Positions 11,772 to 24,349 of a stretch of 64,000 nt of DNA are shown piece after piece. The notes below the pieces were generated by a model. The model made no database searches. It was not told the DNA's origin and saw only the letters and a list, made by a program, of their open reading frames with translations. The DNA lies in contig OU015501.1 of NCBI GenBank assembly GCA_907164885.2, positions 20,300,631 through 20,364,630 on the forward strand. Reading direction: 5' to 3'. How positions within the stretch are numbered: the first letter of the stretch is position 1; the number at the start of each line of letters is the position of its first letter. Made by a program: the position numbers and the translations under genes. Source of the stretch: Dolomedes plantarius (taxonomy: Eukaryota; Arthropoda; Arachnida; Araneae; Dolomedidae).

Positions 11772-13120
11772 TTCTACCTTTGGTCTGTTCTCTTGCTTTT
11801 AATATTCTTCAAAGAGCTAGTTACTTTATATGTAACTCTTCGTCTTGTAACATAGCTAGCAACAAATTTTCTGGGTGTGCAAAGAATGAATTTCGTTGAA
11901 TAGTTTTTAATACAATGCTCTTCAGCTTGTTTTGCATATACGAAGATCTTGTAACCATATTAAAAACGCGGATAGGCCCATATTTAGAAGATGGTTTAGT
12001 CTTGATGTCAAACCAAGTTGGTGCGTATACTTTCATAATAAAATTTACAAGTTGTTTCAGGTTGACCGTAGGTTTCGTTCTACCTACATATAAATGAAGA
12101 ATCCTGTTTGCACAAGTCAGCCATCGGGAATGTGCTAGCTTTCCTGGATCCCTGTTAGCTAAGCTAGACGTGATTGTGCTACAAGAAATAGCTGAGCACA
12201 TTTCATATAAATGTTTGTGATTGATGCTTAATAATTCAGCATTAATATCCAGCAATTCTGAACTTACAGCTTCAAAGGTCACCATTTTCTAGGCACTTTT
12301 CAAGCCTTTTCCCAATGTTTCCTGAAAAACTATTTGGACCTGTCATGGTACCATCGAGGCTGGTGAAAATATGGAGTGATAATTCATTAGTATGTTGTAG
12401 GCACACAAACCACTGTACCAGTCGATTAAGATATTTTTCCAATAGTACATTGACACCGTTTTTCTGTCCTGCATTTACAGCAGTACCGTCACATTCAATT
12501 ACCATCAACGATGTATGAAATTGGAAACTTTTTCCTAGCAATTCAACTATACTTTTTTTAATCGTAATTGCATTACCCAAATCAAGTGAAAGATGTCCTA
12601 TGTACTTAGAATCTGGCTCAGAAATCAAAGAAATATGTTTTTCAGTCTTCGGATGTGATCTATTTTCTGCCTTAGCCAGGACTAAAGTTTTATCTTTATG
12701 GCCGTCAAAATATAGCAAGGATATAGGTTGTTGGCCACTTCACCGTTGCAGGTTTTGGCGTACTTTTCGACGATCGCGACGTAGTTTATGTCGATCTATT
12801 ACTTTTGATGAGTTGTCATTATTGATAATATTTAAATCCTGCATTGCAGCATTTACTATGATTACTGCTGAGCGATCAGAAATCCCAGCTCGATCACAAG
12901 ATGTTGCTAGATTTTGAAGCTTATGTTTCATTTGGATCGTTTCTTCTTACTGCTTTTTTAGTCGCTGGCAGGGTTTTGAAATGGAAAATTTATCTGGGTT
13001 ATTTTCAGTAGATCTTTCAGAACATTCTAAGATTGAGGAAAATTGTGGTGAGTTGATAGAACTAATATCTTCTCCAATGTGTAGTAAGATAGCGCCAGTC
13101 CAAAAGTGCTGCATCCGTCT
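11772..13120 (-). pseudogene. Unclassified transposase-like gene, N-terminal part
   Basis: Successive minus-strand frames form one decayed protein. 12931-12740 has CDRAGISDRSAVIIVNAAM and a basic KLRRDRRK segment. 12718-12272 has LYFDGHKDKTLVLA, then VIECDGTAVNAG, then WFVCLQHTNELSLH and DGTMTGPNSFSG. 12285-11821 has KLAHSRWLTCANRILHLYVG and RNSFFAHPENLLLAML. Asp, Cys/His and Arg-Trp motifs in this order recall the RNase-H-like cores of transposases such as hAT, but the family is not one I can name. FFAHPEN recurs in the copy at 39100-39740. After a stop at 11821 the frame still reads towards the Gypsy insertion point, where RILKA is recognisable. The C-terminal part is at 6701-7056. Confidence 0.65.
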
Positions 13121-14128
13121 AACACTATGTAAAATTGGCTTAAAGTGTAAACCTTAATGCAAGTAATCTAGTCAGAACTGTTGGTAAATTTTTATTAAAA
13201 ATGCAGTATAGGACAGTACACAAACCTACAATAACAAATTTGGGACAAAAATATGACTCTCAGTTGGTTAGAATGAAGTACTAAAAATGAGTTTTTTTTA
13301 ACCCTCTCATGTCGTGCGCCACCTAAAGATCAAGTCGTAGACAACTGATTTTTGGCATAGATAATGTTCTATTATTGCATAAACAAATAATAATACAGGA
13401 ATAAGGAAAAAATTAAAAAATCGCCTTTTTCGCTCCACCCTAATGCATGCACAAAGTAATGCTCATACATATGAGTCTATTTCTTAAATGGTTTCAACTT
13501 GTGTTGAGAGTGTGAAGGAAGAAGGCAGTCTCAATAAAAAATCCTTTTGTCATTTAATAAAGTACTGCATGCCTTTTTTTACCCCCTCTCTTTCACAATT
13601 TTTATTAACATTGTTATTCTTTTAACATTAAGAAATTCTCACCTATGTTAAAAATGTTGGAAGAATATAGACATTTAGGATGCTTTTATTCATGCATACT
13701 AGGGTTTTATATCAATTGAAGTGAGATTTTTATTTATTTTTATAATCTCAAAGGCTGTTAGCGATTGTTTCAGACTAAGATCTGGGTCAGTTGAGGTGTG
13801 ATTTTTATTAGTATTATGACTTATAAGGATGCATGCACAACTAAATATAATTAAGGCTAATATATAATTAAGAATGCAGAGTAATATTTTATCAACTAAC
13901 TGTTAGTTAAGTGGGAATTTTAGAGGTAATTACTTTGGACCTCTGTAATGAAAGTACAATAACCTTAATTTCTTGTCTTTAGAAAGACTTTAAACTATGT
14001 ATGTTGAATATTTGTGCATCTGTAAATATTTAAGTAGGCGAATATTAATATTTGAAATAGAAATATCAGCTCTCTAAAAGGATAGTAATTACTGATAAAT
14101 GTACTAAGTTATGTATGTGTCTCTTACA
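13121..14128. other. Unidentified AT-rich DNA
   Basis: No supported gene, terminal repeat or tandem structure. The left end may hold the 5' end of the transposase-like gene. Confidence 0.4.
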
Positions 14129-14340
14129 GCCCACTTGGTGTAGTGGTTAGCATTCTGAGCTGCTATGCAGTGGGCTTGGGCTCAAATCCCGAATAAGGCT
14201 TGGTTGTTTCCATGTCGTCCCTCTCATAGAGAGCAATACTGGCTCACCTATATGGTGATCCCATAATAAAGTAGGGAGCAAATCACAGTGAATGACAAAA
14301 GGCAAATGTCTCATGACAAAGTACCTCCACATTAGAGAAA
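14129..14340 (+). repeat. tRNA-derived SINE
   Basis: The head begins GCCCACTTGG and contains an A box (TGGTGTAGTGG at about 14136) and a B box (GGGCTCAAATCCC at 14178-14190), the internal RNA polymerase III promoter of tRNA genes. The non-tRNA body follows and includes CCCATAATAAAGTAG. The head lacks a good acceptor stem pairing, and the body continues for about 150 bp, so it is a SINE rather than a tRNA gene. No target duplication was identified. Confidence 0.7.
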
Positions 14341-14351
14341 AAACAATATAT

Positions 14352-14486
14352 GTGTCTCTCTTTAAGTCCCATGCTGTTCCTACATAGGAAGCAGTGTTAA
14401 CTCACCCATATGATACTCCCATAATAAAGTAGCCAACAAATTCATGGTGTGGATGTGTAAATGTCCTTAGGACAAAGTATGCACTA
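14352..14486 (+). repeat. Headless second copy of the SINE body
   Basis: Repeats the body of the adjacent SINE without the tRNA-like head: GTCCCATGCTGTTCC, then CCCATAATAAAGTAG, then GGACAAAGTA align in order with the first copy. Either tandem duplication of the body or a second truncated insertion. Confidence 0.55.
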
Positions 14487-15930
14487 AAAAATTTTTTTAA
14501 TTGTGTATTTCATATAGTATCAATTATAATACTACAATAGGACAGAATTTTTGTTTTATGTATTTATGGTTATGGCTCTTTTTACACAGAAAATACTGAA
14601 AATTTTTTAAAATATGATTTCATTTCAATTTCTGTGATGAATATCAATAAATACTAGAAAAGTTTAGTTTTAACTGAAGAAAAATGAAAGTAGACGTATG
14701 GCAAAATTATGTAAAAATAATGTTTATGAGCCATTGGCAATTTAAAAAAAGGTTTTGTACTTCAGTTTTTTAAAAAAGTTCTCCCAAACAGTTATCTTTT
14801 AATAACTTTATTTAAAATTTATAAAAGTGTTTATAACATCTTGACTTAATAATTATAAATTAATAATTTTTTTCTAGGCTTATAGTGCTTATATTTTTCT
14901 TTGGAAAGCTGTAAGTTTATAGGAAGAAAAATGAAAATTATGATGTTTTCTGGAAAGAAGTTTTTTGCAGGTATAAATTTCTTATTTCCTAACTTTATTA
15001 TCATTAATTAAGGATGTGAATACCTTTTATTGAATAAATAGTTTTTATAAGCCATTTATTATTCTATCTTAACTGTTGATGAATTACTACAGCCATGAAA
15101 ATATGAATTTATATGTGAATAGGTTTTATTGATCAAAATTTGCTTTGTCACTGATTATGCTAGACTTTGAAAAAATGAAGAAAGTAGCATGCAGTTTTAT
15201 TACTTGTCTGTTCAGGAAATTAGCTTGTCTGTATTAGAATTGTTATGCAAATGAGATAGTTCATACTCACTGAAAAGTCTACAGATTTTATTTTTGAATA
15301 CATCTAAGTGTGTACATTGGGACTACTTCCTTTTAAAATTATCCCCTTTCTCACTCTTTTTTCAACTTTTCAGCCATACTTCCATTTAGTTGTATATATG
15401 GTACATGTTTTGAGACAATGTATCAGTTTTAAGTAAGAAGGAATAATTTTACTTTTGGGCAGAACATGAACTGTATTTCATGCATAGATATGAACTTGAG
15501 CAGTTTTCATGCTGGTTTTGTATAAATGAGTTCATACCTTCACTTACATTTAAACTAAAATACTATTCATCAGTTTTTTCATTTGATAGAAACTTTTTAA
15601 TTATGCCCTTGCATTTTTCATTTAATACCTTTGAAGGACCCTAGCTTTACGTTGTATTTAGTATATATACTCACATTTATCTTCTTTTTCACTTTTGTTT
15701 CTGCACTATACCCTTTCCTATTGAGGAAGGACATTAATTGTACACATCAGAAAAATGGTTTTAGGGTTGTTCTAATAAAAGATGATTCTTTAAAAAAATT
15801 AGCTATGATTAATTTAGCAGAAAATAAAATATCATCCTAGTAGAAATTTTTCTTTGAGGTATATCTGTTTTCCTATTCATTCTCAACCACTGCATTTTAT
15901 GTACTGTAAATATTTTTATTGATAAGCCAA
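14487..15930. other. Unidentified AT-rich DNA
   Basis: No supported feature. A 69-residue open frame at 15631-15840 is hydrophobic and unrecognised, and I give it no weight. Confidence 0.4.
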
Positions 15931-18900
15931 CATTCTCCTCTTTCCTCTATTGCATGTCATCTTATTTTTTTTCTCTTGGAAGGCTTTTGTTAAAACTTTC
16001 TTTGTCTCCTTATTTACTTTTCCTATTTCTCCCATTATTATATAAGTGATAGCATCTTGTTAGAGGTTTTGTGTTTTAAACTAGCAATGTTCATCATGTT
16101 TACTTTTATCCCCATCATTGGTTTCATGGTCTAATTTATTAAAATGACCGATCAGGTTATTTTAACCTTTTTAAATTGAAAAGGAGTATTTTATAAGAAT
16201 TTAAAAGCATTTACTTCTTGCTTGTTTTTTCTACACTCCTTGGTTTCTTTTCCCTTTTACCCATTTATGATTTAAGCAATATCATCTTTTGAGAAGTTTA
16301 GTGTTTCAATTTACGAATGTCCTCTGTGTGTAGTTTTATCCCCTCACCTTGCTTGCATGCTCTAATTTGTGAAATAGACCAAGCAGGCTATTTAACCTCT
16401 TTTGAGTTAAAAAGGAGTATTTTATAACAATTTAAAAGCATTTACTGTTACTTGCTTTTACTTCTCTCCCTGTTTTCTTCACCCTTTTCCCCCCTTTATC
16501 ATATGCACAATAACATCATGTTAGAGGTCTTGTGTTTCAAATTAGGAATGTTCTTTGTGTGTTCTTTTATTCCCTAACATTGCTCTCGTGGTCTAATTTG
16601 TAAAATATATTGAGATGGTTATTTTAAACTTTTGAAATTCAATAGGAGTATTTTATAATAGTTTAAAAGCAATCAATCACTTGCTGCATTTTTTCCCTAC
16701 CTAGTTTCTTCTACCTTTTCCCCATTTATCATATGTGCAATACCATCTTTTCTGAAGTTTTCTGTTTCAAATTAGCAATGTCGTCTGTGTGTAATTATGT
16801 CCTCCCAACATTGCTTGGGTGGTAATTTGATAAATAGATCCAGCAAATTATTTTAATCTTTTAAATTGAAAAGTAGTATTTTATAACATTTTACAAACAT
16901 TTTCTTACTACTTGTTTTTTCTTCAATCCCCTTTTTCCATTTATCAAATAAGCAATTCCATGTTTTCTGAGGTTTTGTGTTTCAAATTACAAATGTCCTC
17001 TCTGTGTAGTTTTATCCCCACCTTGCATTCAATGTGTAATTTCTCAAATAGATCCAGCAGGCATTTTTAACCTTTTGAAATTGAAAAGGAATATTTTATA
17101 ACAATTTTAAAGCATTTATCTGCTACTTGGTTTTTTTTTCACTACCTGTTTATTTCATCCTTCCCCCCCCCCCTTTATTATATAAGCAATGACATCTTGT
17201 CAGAGGTTTTGTGTTTGAAATTAGCAATATTCTCTATTTGTACTTTTATCCCCACCATTGCTTTCAAGGTCTAATTTGTTGGATAGAACCTACAGGTTAT
17301 TTAACCTTTTGAAATTGAAAACAAGTATTTTATAACAATTTATAAGCATTTTCTTGCTACTTGTTTTTTCTTAACTCCCTTTTTTCCTTTTATCATATAA
17401 GCAATAATATTTTTTGAGTAGTTTTGTATTTCAAATTAGCAATTTTTCCTCCAAGGACATTTATCCCCTGCCTTGCTTGCATTTTCTAGTTTGTTAAATA
17501 AATTCAGTAGGCTGTTTTAACCTTTTGAAATTGAAAAGGAGTATTTTATAACAATTTTAAAGTTTTTAGTTGCTATTCGTTTTTATCCTCACTCCTTGTG
17601 TTCTTCTTCCTTTTTTCCATTCAATATCAAGGAATACCATATTTTTAGAGGTTTTTTGTTACAAATTAGCAATGTCTGCTCTGTTTTTTTATCTCCTAAC
17701 CTTGTTTTCTTATTAGAATTTGTGAAATAAACCCAGCAGGCTATTTTAACCTTTTGAAATTAAAAAGGAGTAGTTTATAATAATGGAAAAGCATTTACTT
17801 GTTACTTGTTTTATTGCCACTCCCTATTTTTCTCACCCTTTTTTCCCCCTTTACCATAAAATCAATAACATCACATTAGAGGTCTTATGTTTCAAATTAG
17901 GAATGTTCTCTATGTGTTCTTTTATTCACTACCATTGCTCTCATGGTCTAATTTTTTAAATGGATTTAGGAGGTTGTTTTAAACTTTAGAAATTGAAAAG
18001 GAGTATTTTATTTCTATTTAAAAGCAATCACTTACTGCTTTTATTTGCAACACTCCTTTTCTTCACCCTTTTTTTCCCTTTATCATATAAGCGATACCTT
18101 AATTTCAGAGGTTTTGAGTTTGAAATAAGCAATATCCTCTCTGTTGCATTTTATACCCTACCTTGCAGTGTAATTTTTTAAATATATCCAACCAGCTATT
18201 TTAAACTTTTGAAAGTAAAAAGGAGGATTTTATAATTTGAAAGCATATTCTTGCTGCTTGTTGTTTCTTCATTCCCCGTTTTATTCTCCCTTTTTTTCCT
18301 CTTTATCATATAAGCAATAACATCGTGTTAGAAGTCTGGTGTTTTAAATTTAAAATGTTCTGTCTGTGTACTTTCATTCCCAACCTTGCTTGCAGAGTCT
18401 AATTTTGTACATAGACCGAGCAGGCTATTTTAAACTTCTGAAATTGAAAAGGAGTATTTTATAAGAATTTTAAAGCATTTACTTGCTACTTGTTCTTTCT
18501 TCTTTCTTTGTTTTCTTCTCTCTCTTTTCCCATCTATCATTTGAGCAATATCATCTTTTTAGAGATTTTGTGTTTGAAATAAGCAATGTCCTCCGTGTGT
18601 AGTTATATCCCCCACCTTGATTTCATTGTGCAATTTCTTAAAAAGTTCTAACAAGCTTTTTTTAAACCTTTTTAAACTGAAAAGGAATATTACATGTTTT
18701 TTTCTACACTCATTTTCTCTCATTCTTTCATTTATCATTTATGCAATACCATCTTTTAAGAGAGTTTTTGTTTCAAATTAATATGCTCTGTGAGTACTTT
18801 ATCTTTCACCATTGCTTTCATGGTCTAATTTGTTAAATTGACCAAGCAGAGTATTTACCTTTTGAAAGAGAAAAGGAGTATTTTATAAGAATTTTAAATC

Positions 18901-20934
18901 ATTTACTTGCTGCTAGTTTTTTCTACACTCCTTGTTTTCTTTTGCTTTTTTCCCCCACTTTATCATATAAGGAATAACATGTTGTTAGAGGTTTTATGTT
19001 TCAAATTGGCAGAGTTCTCTGTGTGTACTTTTATCTCCCACCATTGTTTTCATGGTCTAATTTGTTAAATAGACCAAACAGGTTATTTTATCCTTTTGAA
19101 ATTGAAAAGGAGTATTTTATAACTATTTTAAAGTATTTACTTCCTTTGTTTTTATTCCCACTCCTTGTTTTCTTCTCCCTTTTTTCATTCAACATCTAAG
19201 TAATACCATAATGTCAAAGGTTTTTAGTTTCAAATTAGCAATATCTTCCTGTTTTCTTCCTCCTTTCCCTCCCCTTTCTCATATAAGCAATAACATCATG
19301 TTAGAGGTCTTGTGTTTGAAATTAACAATGTTCTCTATGTGTACTTTTATTCCTACCATTGCTTTTATGGTCTAATTTGTTAAATAGATCCAGCAAATTA
19401 TTTTAACATTTTAAATCGTAAAAGACTGTTTTATAAGTAAATTACAAGCATTTTTTTCTACTTGTTTTTTCTTCACTCTGTTTTTCCATTTATCATATAA
19501 GCAATACCTTTTAATGAGAGGTTTTGTGTTTGAAATAAGCGATGCCCTCTCTGTGTAGTTTTATACCCGCCCTTGATCTCATTATGTAATTTGTTAAATA
19601 GATCCAGTGGGCTATTTTAACCTTTTGAAATTAAAAATGAGTATTTTATACATTTTAAAAGCATTTACTTCCTGCATGTTTTTTCTACACTCCTTGTTTT
19701 CCCTACCTTTTCCCTATGTATCATTTAGGAAATTCCGTGTTTCCCGAGGTTTTCTGTTTCAAATTAATGTCCTCAGTGTTTTTTTTTATCCTGAACTAAT
19801 TCTTGTATTGTCGAATTTGTTAAATGGACCCATCAGGTCATTTTACCTTTAGAAATTGAAAAATAGTAGTTTATAACAATTTAAAAGAATTTTCTTCCTG
19901 TTCGTTTTTCCTAAATTCCTTGTTTCCTTTGCCTATTTTCCCCTTTACCATATAAGCAATATCATATTGTTAGAGTTTTTGCATTTAAAAATTAGCAATG
20001 TTCTTTGTGTGTACTTTTATCTGCCACCATTGCTTTTATGGTCTAATTTGTTAAATAGACTGATCAGTTTATTGTAACCTTTTGAAATTGAAAAGGAGTA
20101 TTTTATAAGAATTTAAAAGCATTTTATTCCTGCTTGTTTTTTCTACACTTCTTGGTTTCCTTTCCCTTTTTCTCATTTATGATTTAAGCACTGCCATCTA
20201 TTAGAGGTTTAGTGTTTCAAATTACCAATGTCTTCTCTATGTAGTTTTACTCCTGACATTGCTTGCATGATCTAATTTGTGAAATATACCTATTAGGCTA
20301 TTTTAACCTTTTTTGAATTAAAAAGGAATATATTTTAACAATTTAAAAGCCTTTATTGCTATTTATTTTTCTTCACTTCCTCTTTTCTTAGCTCTTTTTC
20401 CCTTTTTATCATATAATCAGTAATATCTTGTTAGAGGTGTTGTGTTTCAAATTAACAATGTTCTGTGTGTGGAATTTTAGCCCTCAACATTGTTTTCATG
20501 GTCTAATTTGTTAAATAGAGTTTAAAACTTTTGAAATTGTAAAGGAGTATTGCATAACCATATGCAAGCTTTTCTTTCTATTTGTTTTGTCTTCACTCAT
20601 TTTCCATTTATCATGTAAGCAATACCATGTTTTCAGGTGTATCCGTTTCAAATTAATGTACTTTGTGTGTACTTTTATCCCCCACTGTTGCTTGTGTTGT
20701 GTAACTTGTTAAATAGTTCCAGCAGGTTATTTTACCTCTTTGAAATTGAAAAGGAGTATTTTACGAAGATTTTTAAGCAGTAACTTTCTACTTGTTTTTA
20801 TCCTCACTCCTTGTTTCCTTCTCCCTTTTTTACATTCAACATCTAAGCAAAACTATATTTTCAGAAGTTTTGTGTCTCAAATTAGCAGTTTTTTCTGTGT
20901 ACTTTTCCCCTGTCACCTTTCTTGCCTGGTCTAA

Positions 20935-21120
20935 GGGCCTGTTCACATAGGAGTCCGTTGCGTTGCGTTAAGGAAAAGATGACGTTAATATGAAAATAAA
21001 CCAATCATAGGCGTTAAAAATTTCATTGCTAATCGTTTGGAGGCATATGATTGGTTTATTTTCGTCTCAACGTCATCTTTTCCTTAACGCAATGCAACGG
21101 ACTCCTATGTGAACAGGCCC
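20935..21120. mobile_element. 186-bp hairpin MITE, Harbinger-type (copy 1)
   Basis: Near-perfect palindrome: GGGCCTGTTCACATAGGAGT at the left end and its complement at the right end, with only a short unpaired centre. TAA flanks both ends (20932-20934, 21121-21123). The uninterrupted satellite units read TGGTCTAATTTGT at this point, giving an empty-site comparison and proving a 3-bp TAA duplication. TWA duplications and G-rich termini are typical of PIF/Harbinger elements. It has no coding capacity, so movement would need a transposase in trans. Confidence 0.85.
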
Positions 21121-21622
21121 TAATTTGTGAAATAGATCCATCAGGCTATTTTAACCTTTTGAAATTAAAAAGGAGTATTTTGTAACAATTTAAAAGTTTT
21201 TACTTGCACTTGTTTTTCCGTACTCCCTGTTTTCTTAGCCTTTTTTTCTGCCTTTGTCATATTAGCAATAATATTAGTTTAGAGCTAAATATATAAATAA
21301 ATGTTTCAAATTAACAATGATCGATGTGTGTACTTTAATCCTCTACCATTGCACTCAGGGCCGTTCCTAGGGTAGCTGCCGCCCGTGTGCGAGAATAATT
21401 TCCCCCCTCATACCGTATGGATTAATTGAAATTTTTCTGAAATATTTTTACCTTAAATAAAACAAAGAATTACAGAAAATATTATAAATTCAGTTTGTTT
21501 AATTTTACAACCTAACATAATAATTATTAATGTATTAATATAATAACCAAATGAATATGTTATATTAAATAGATACAACACATATCTATTTATACATATA
21601 CTTAATAAGTCAGTCAAAAAGC

Positions 21623-22290
21623 TTAAATAATCTTTGCTTTTCTTGCCATTTTTAATGCCAATTCTGTTATAATATCTGATACATCTATATCTTCTGAAAT
21701 GTCCTTTTCGATACTAATAATAGATAAGTCTGAAAGCCTTTCTTGTCCCATTGTTGATCTCAAATAATTTTTTATTATTTTAAGTTTTGAAAAGCTTCTT
21801 TCCCCGCTAGCCACAGTCACAGGTAATGTTTAAAAATATTCATATGGCAATCACTAAATTTGGAAACAGATAGATGTTATTTGTAAATAGGTATTGAATC
21901 ACATTTAACGTGTTCATTTCAGGGAAAATATAGGGTGCAATGTTGTCAATTTCATCGTATAAATCTTCGGCTATAATATCTTTTCATTTTTAAATGGATC
22001 ATGTCAATTACTTTCCACAGATTTACATTTTGTGGACCTATTTGATTTATCTGTTTCAAGGAAATTATTTAGGTCGTTGAGGAAACTGAAATCTGTGTGA
22101 TGTTTTATTTGTTTGAACCTTTCTTGTATTTTTGATAATGCAGTGTCCAATATTACAAATTAAAATTAATTTTGAATTGGTCTTCTGGATTTTTTGGAGC
22201 TTCATCTTTACATTCGTAGTCAAATAAAGAACTTGAAAAAAAAGGCGCAATGTAAGTTAAGCTGTTTCTCGATAAAGATTGACTTTTGCA
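21623..22290 (-). pseudogene. hAT transposase C-terminal region, ZMYM1-like type
   Basis: The intact 3' frame 21820-21623 has TVASGERSFSKLKIIKNYLR and MGQERLSDLSIISIEKD, the hAT dimerisation region as found in TTF-type/ZMYM1-like transposases. Upstream to about 22290, other minus-strand frames show pieces such as SKIQERFKQIKHHTDFSFLN, so roughly 200 C-terminal residues are represented with stops and frame changes. The DNA-binding and most catalytic parts are absent. It sits near the left end of the element, transcribed towards that end. Confidence 0.8.
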
Positions 22291-22832
22291 AAGAAACGTT
22301 GCAAATCGATTTTATTTTAATTTTGTTCATATTTTAAATGCAATTCCCCCTGCGTTTAGTTTAATGAAAAAAAATCGTATTTTCCCGATTTCTGAAAAAT
22401 TTGCCATATTTCACGCACCTGTTACAGAAATAGAGTGATGCAATTCAAAAATCCAAGTTTACACTTGTTCCTGTAGTATATGTTTAACATTTGCAAAAAA
22501 AAAAAAGAAAAAAAAAAAGAATTAAGTAATGAATCCTAGCTTCTTTTTTGTTTTTGCAAAACAAATATCAAACCATAAATATATTATTTCAATTTCGAAC
22601 CGCTAACCGTGCAAAAGAAAAAATATCAAGTTTAATTGCCTGTGAAATATTTTTATTGGTCAGCAATCACAAAATCGAGCTCAAAAATTAGAGACAAAAA
22701 GCTTTGTTTTTCAGTTGTTGAGATGGACACGTTCAAAATTAATATAGTGCAAACTATCCCGGTGTTAGGGAATTTGGCAGGAATGCCGAATTCCTACTCG
22801 TGTAATTTGGCTAAAAGTGCCAATAGCTTTAC

Positions 22833-23012
22833 CAGTGGCGCACCCAGGGGGGGGGGGCCCAGGGGGCCCTGGCCCCCCCAAAGAAGTAGAAATATTGATT
22901 TTGCATTATAAATATTTTTATTCGTTCATCTCGGCCCCCCCCCCATGCATTATAAATATTTTTATCCGTTCATCTCGGCCCCCCCCAAGAAAAAATCCTG
23001 GGTGCGCCACTG
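22833..23012. mobile_element. 180-bp hAT-type MITE
   Basis: Ends CAGTGGCGCACCCAGG and CCTGGGTGCGCCACTG are inverted repeats. The flanks AGCTTTAC at 22825-22832 and 23013-23020 are a perfect 8-bp duplication, the hAT signature. G- and C-runs adjoin both ends. The centre contains a ~38-bp segment duplicated in tandem (GCATTATAAATATTTTTAT... twice). No coding capacity. It looks young because the duplication is perfect. Confidence 0.88.
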
Positions 23013-23392
23013 AGCTTTACACTTATGGCTTGGGGTTACAGAGTCGTATTTGCTCGCAGTGGAAGGTGGACGATAATCCGATAAGTTTCATAAAAGTAGC
23101 TATATTAGCCGGAAATAGTGTGTGGTGTGGTAACATACAAGGATAACAAAAAGAAGTTTAAAAATAAGCTAACATTTATTCATTAGCGGACACTGAAAAA
23201 CGAAACAAATAATATTCAGGAATAAAGATGGAAGTTCGTTATAACACAGGATAAAGTTCCTCGACTTTAAAGTTCACATAAAGAAAGTTAAACGGAGGTG
23301 AAGTAAATATTAAAGTTCAGTACAACCTGGTTGGCGTTGTGTACGTTACTTCTATACGGGTAAACACAAGCAGATACATGTGTTAAATCTCA

Positions 23393-24349
23393 TATAGCCA
23401 GACTTTCTGCATGGGCAGATGTCCAGCTAAGCACCAGCAGATTTATCCAAGACCTTTGAAGCCATGTCCAAACATCTAGCATCAGAACTAGAAACAGAAA
23501 CCTCTGAAAAGACTGTATAGCTTGTATGAAAAAGGATAAAAAGAACGAAGAAAAGAAGGAGTATAGAAAAACAAGCAGCAAGTAAATGAATTTGAATTGT
23601 TATAAAATATTCCTTTTCAATTTCAAAAGTTTAAAATAACCTCCTTGGTCTATTTAATAAATTAGACCATGAAGCAATAGTGGGTGATATAAGTAGACAA
23701 AAAGAACATTGCTAATTTGAAACACAAAACCAGTAACAAGATGTCAATGCTTATATGATACAGGGAAAACAGGCAAATAAAACAAGGAGTGTAGAAAAAA
23801 TTAGGGAGTAAATGATTTAAAATTTTTATTAAAATACTCCTTTTAAATTTCAAAAGGAAAAATAACCTGCTGGGACTATTTGACAAGTTAGAACATACAA
23901 GCAATGGTGGAGGATATTTTTCCTACACCTTGTTTTATTTGGTTTCTACAATCCTTGTTTTATTTGCCTGTTTTCCCTGTATCATATAAGCATTGACATC
24001 TTGTTACTGGTTTTGTGTTTCAAATTAGCAATGTTCTTTTTGTCTACTTATATCACCCACTATTGCTTCATGGTCTAATTTATTAAATAGACCAAGGAGG
24101 TTATTTTAAACTTTTGAAATTGAAAAGGAATATTTTATAACAATTTAAATTCATTTACTTGCTGCTTGTTTTTCTATACTACTTCTTTTCTTCGTTCTTT
24201 TTATCCTTTTTCATACAAGCTATACAGTCTTTTCAGAGGTTTCTGTTTCTAGTTCTGATGCTAGATATTTGGACATGGCTTCAAAGGTCTTGGAAAAATC
24301 TGCTGGTGCTCAGCTGGACATCCGCCCATGCAGAAAGTCTGGCTATATG
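23393..24349. repeat. Inverted pair of captured satellite fragments
   Basis: Left arm 23393-23798 and right arm 23944-24349 are inverted copies of about 405 bp, about 97% identical by eye, around a ~145-bp spacer. Each arm contains satellite unit sequence (CATATAAGCATTGACATCTT, GGTCTAATTTATTAAATAG) running into about 100 bp of non-satellite DNA containing GGACATGGCTTCAAAGG. The left arm and spacer together also match the array at 26735-27017. So satellite DNA was copied, inverted and placed inside the LTR/hAT nest. Confidence 0.8.

Noticed and set aside
14129..14200. Possible tRNA gene with good A and B boxes
   Set aside because: The tRNA fold is poor and a SINE body follows; it is a SINE head.
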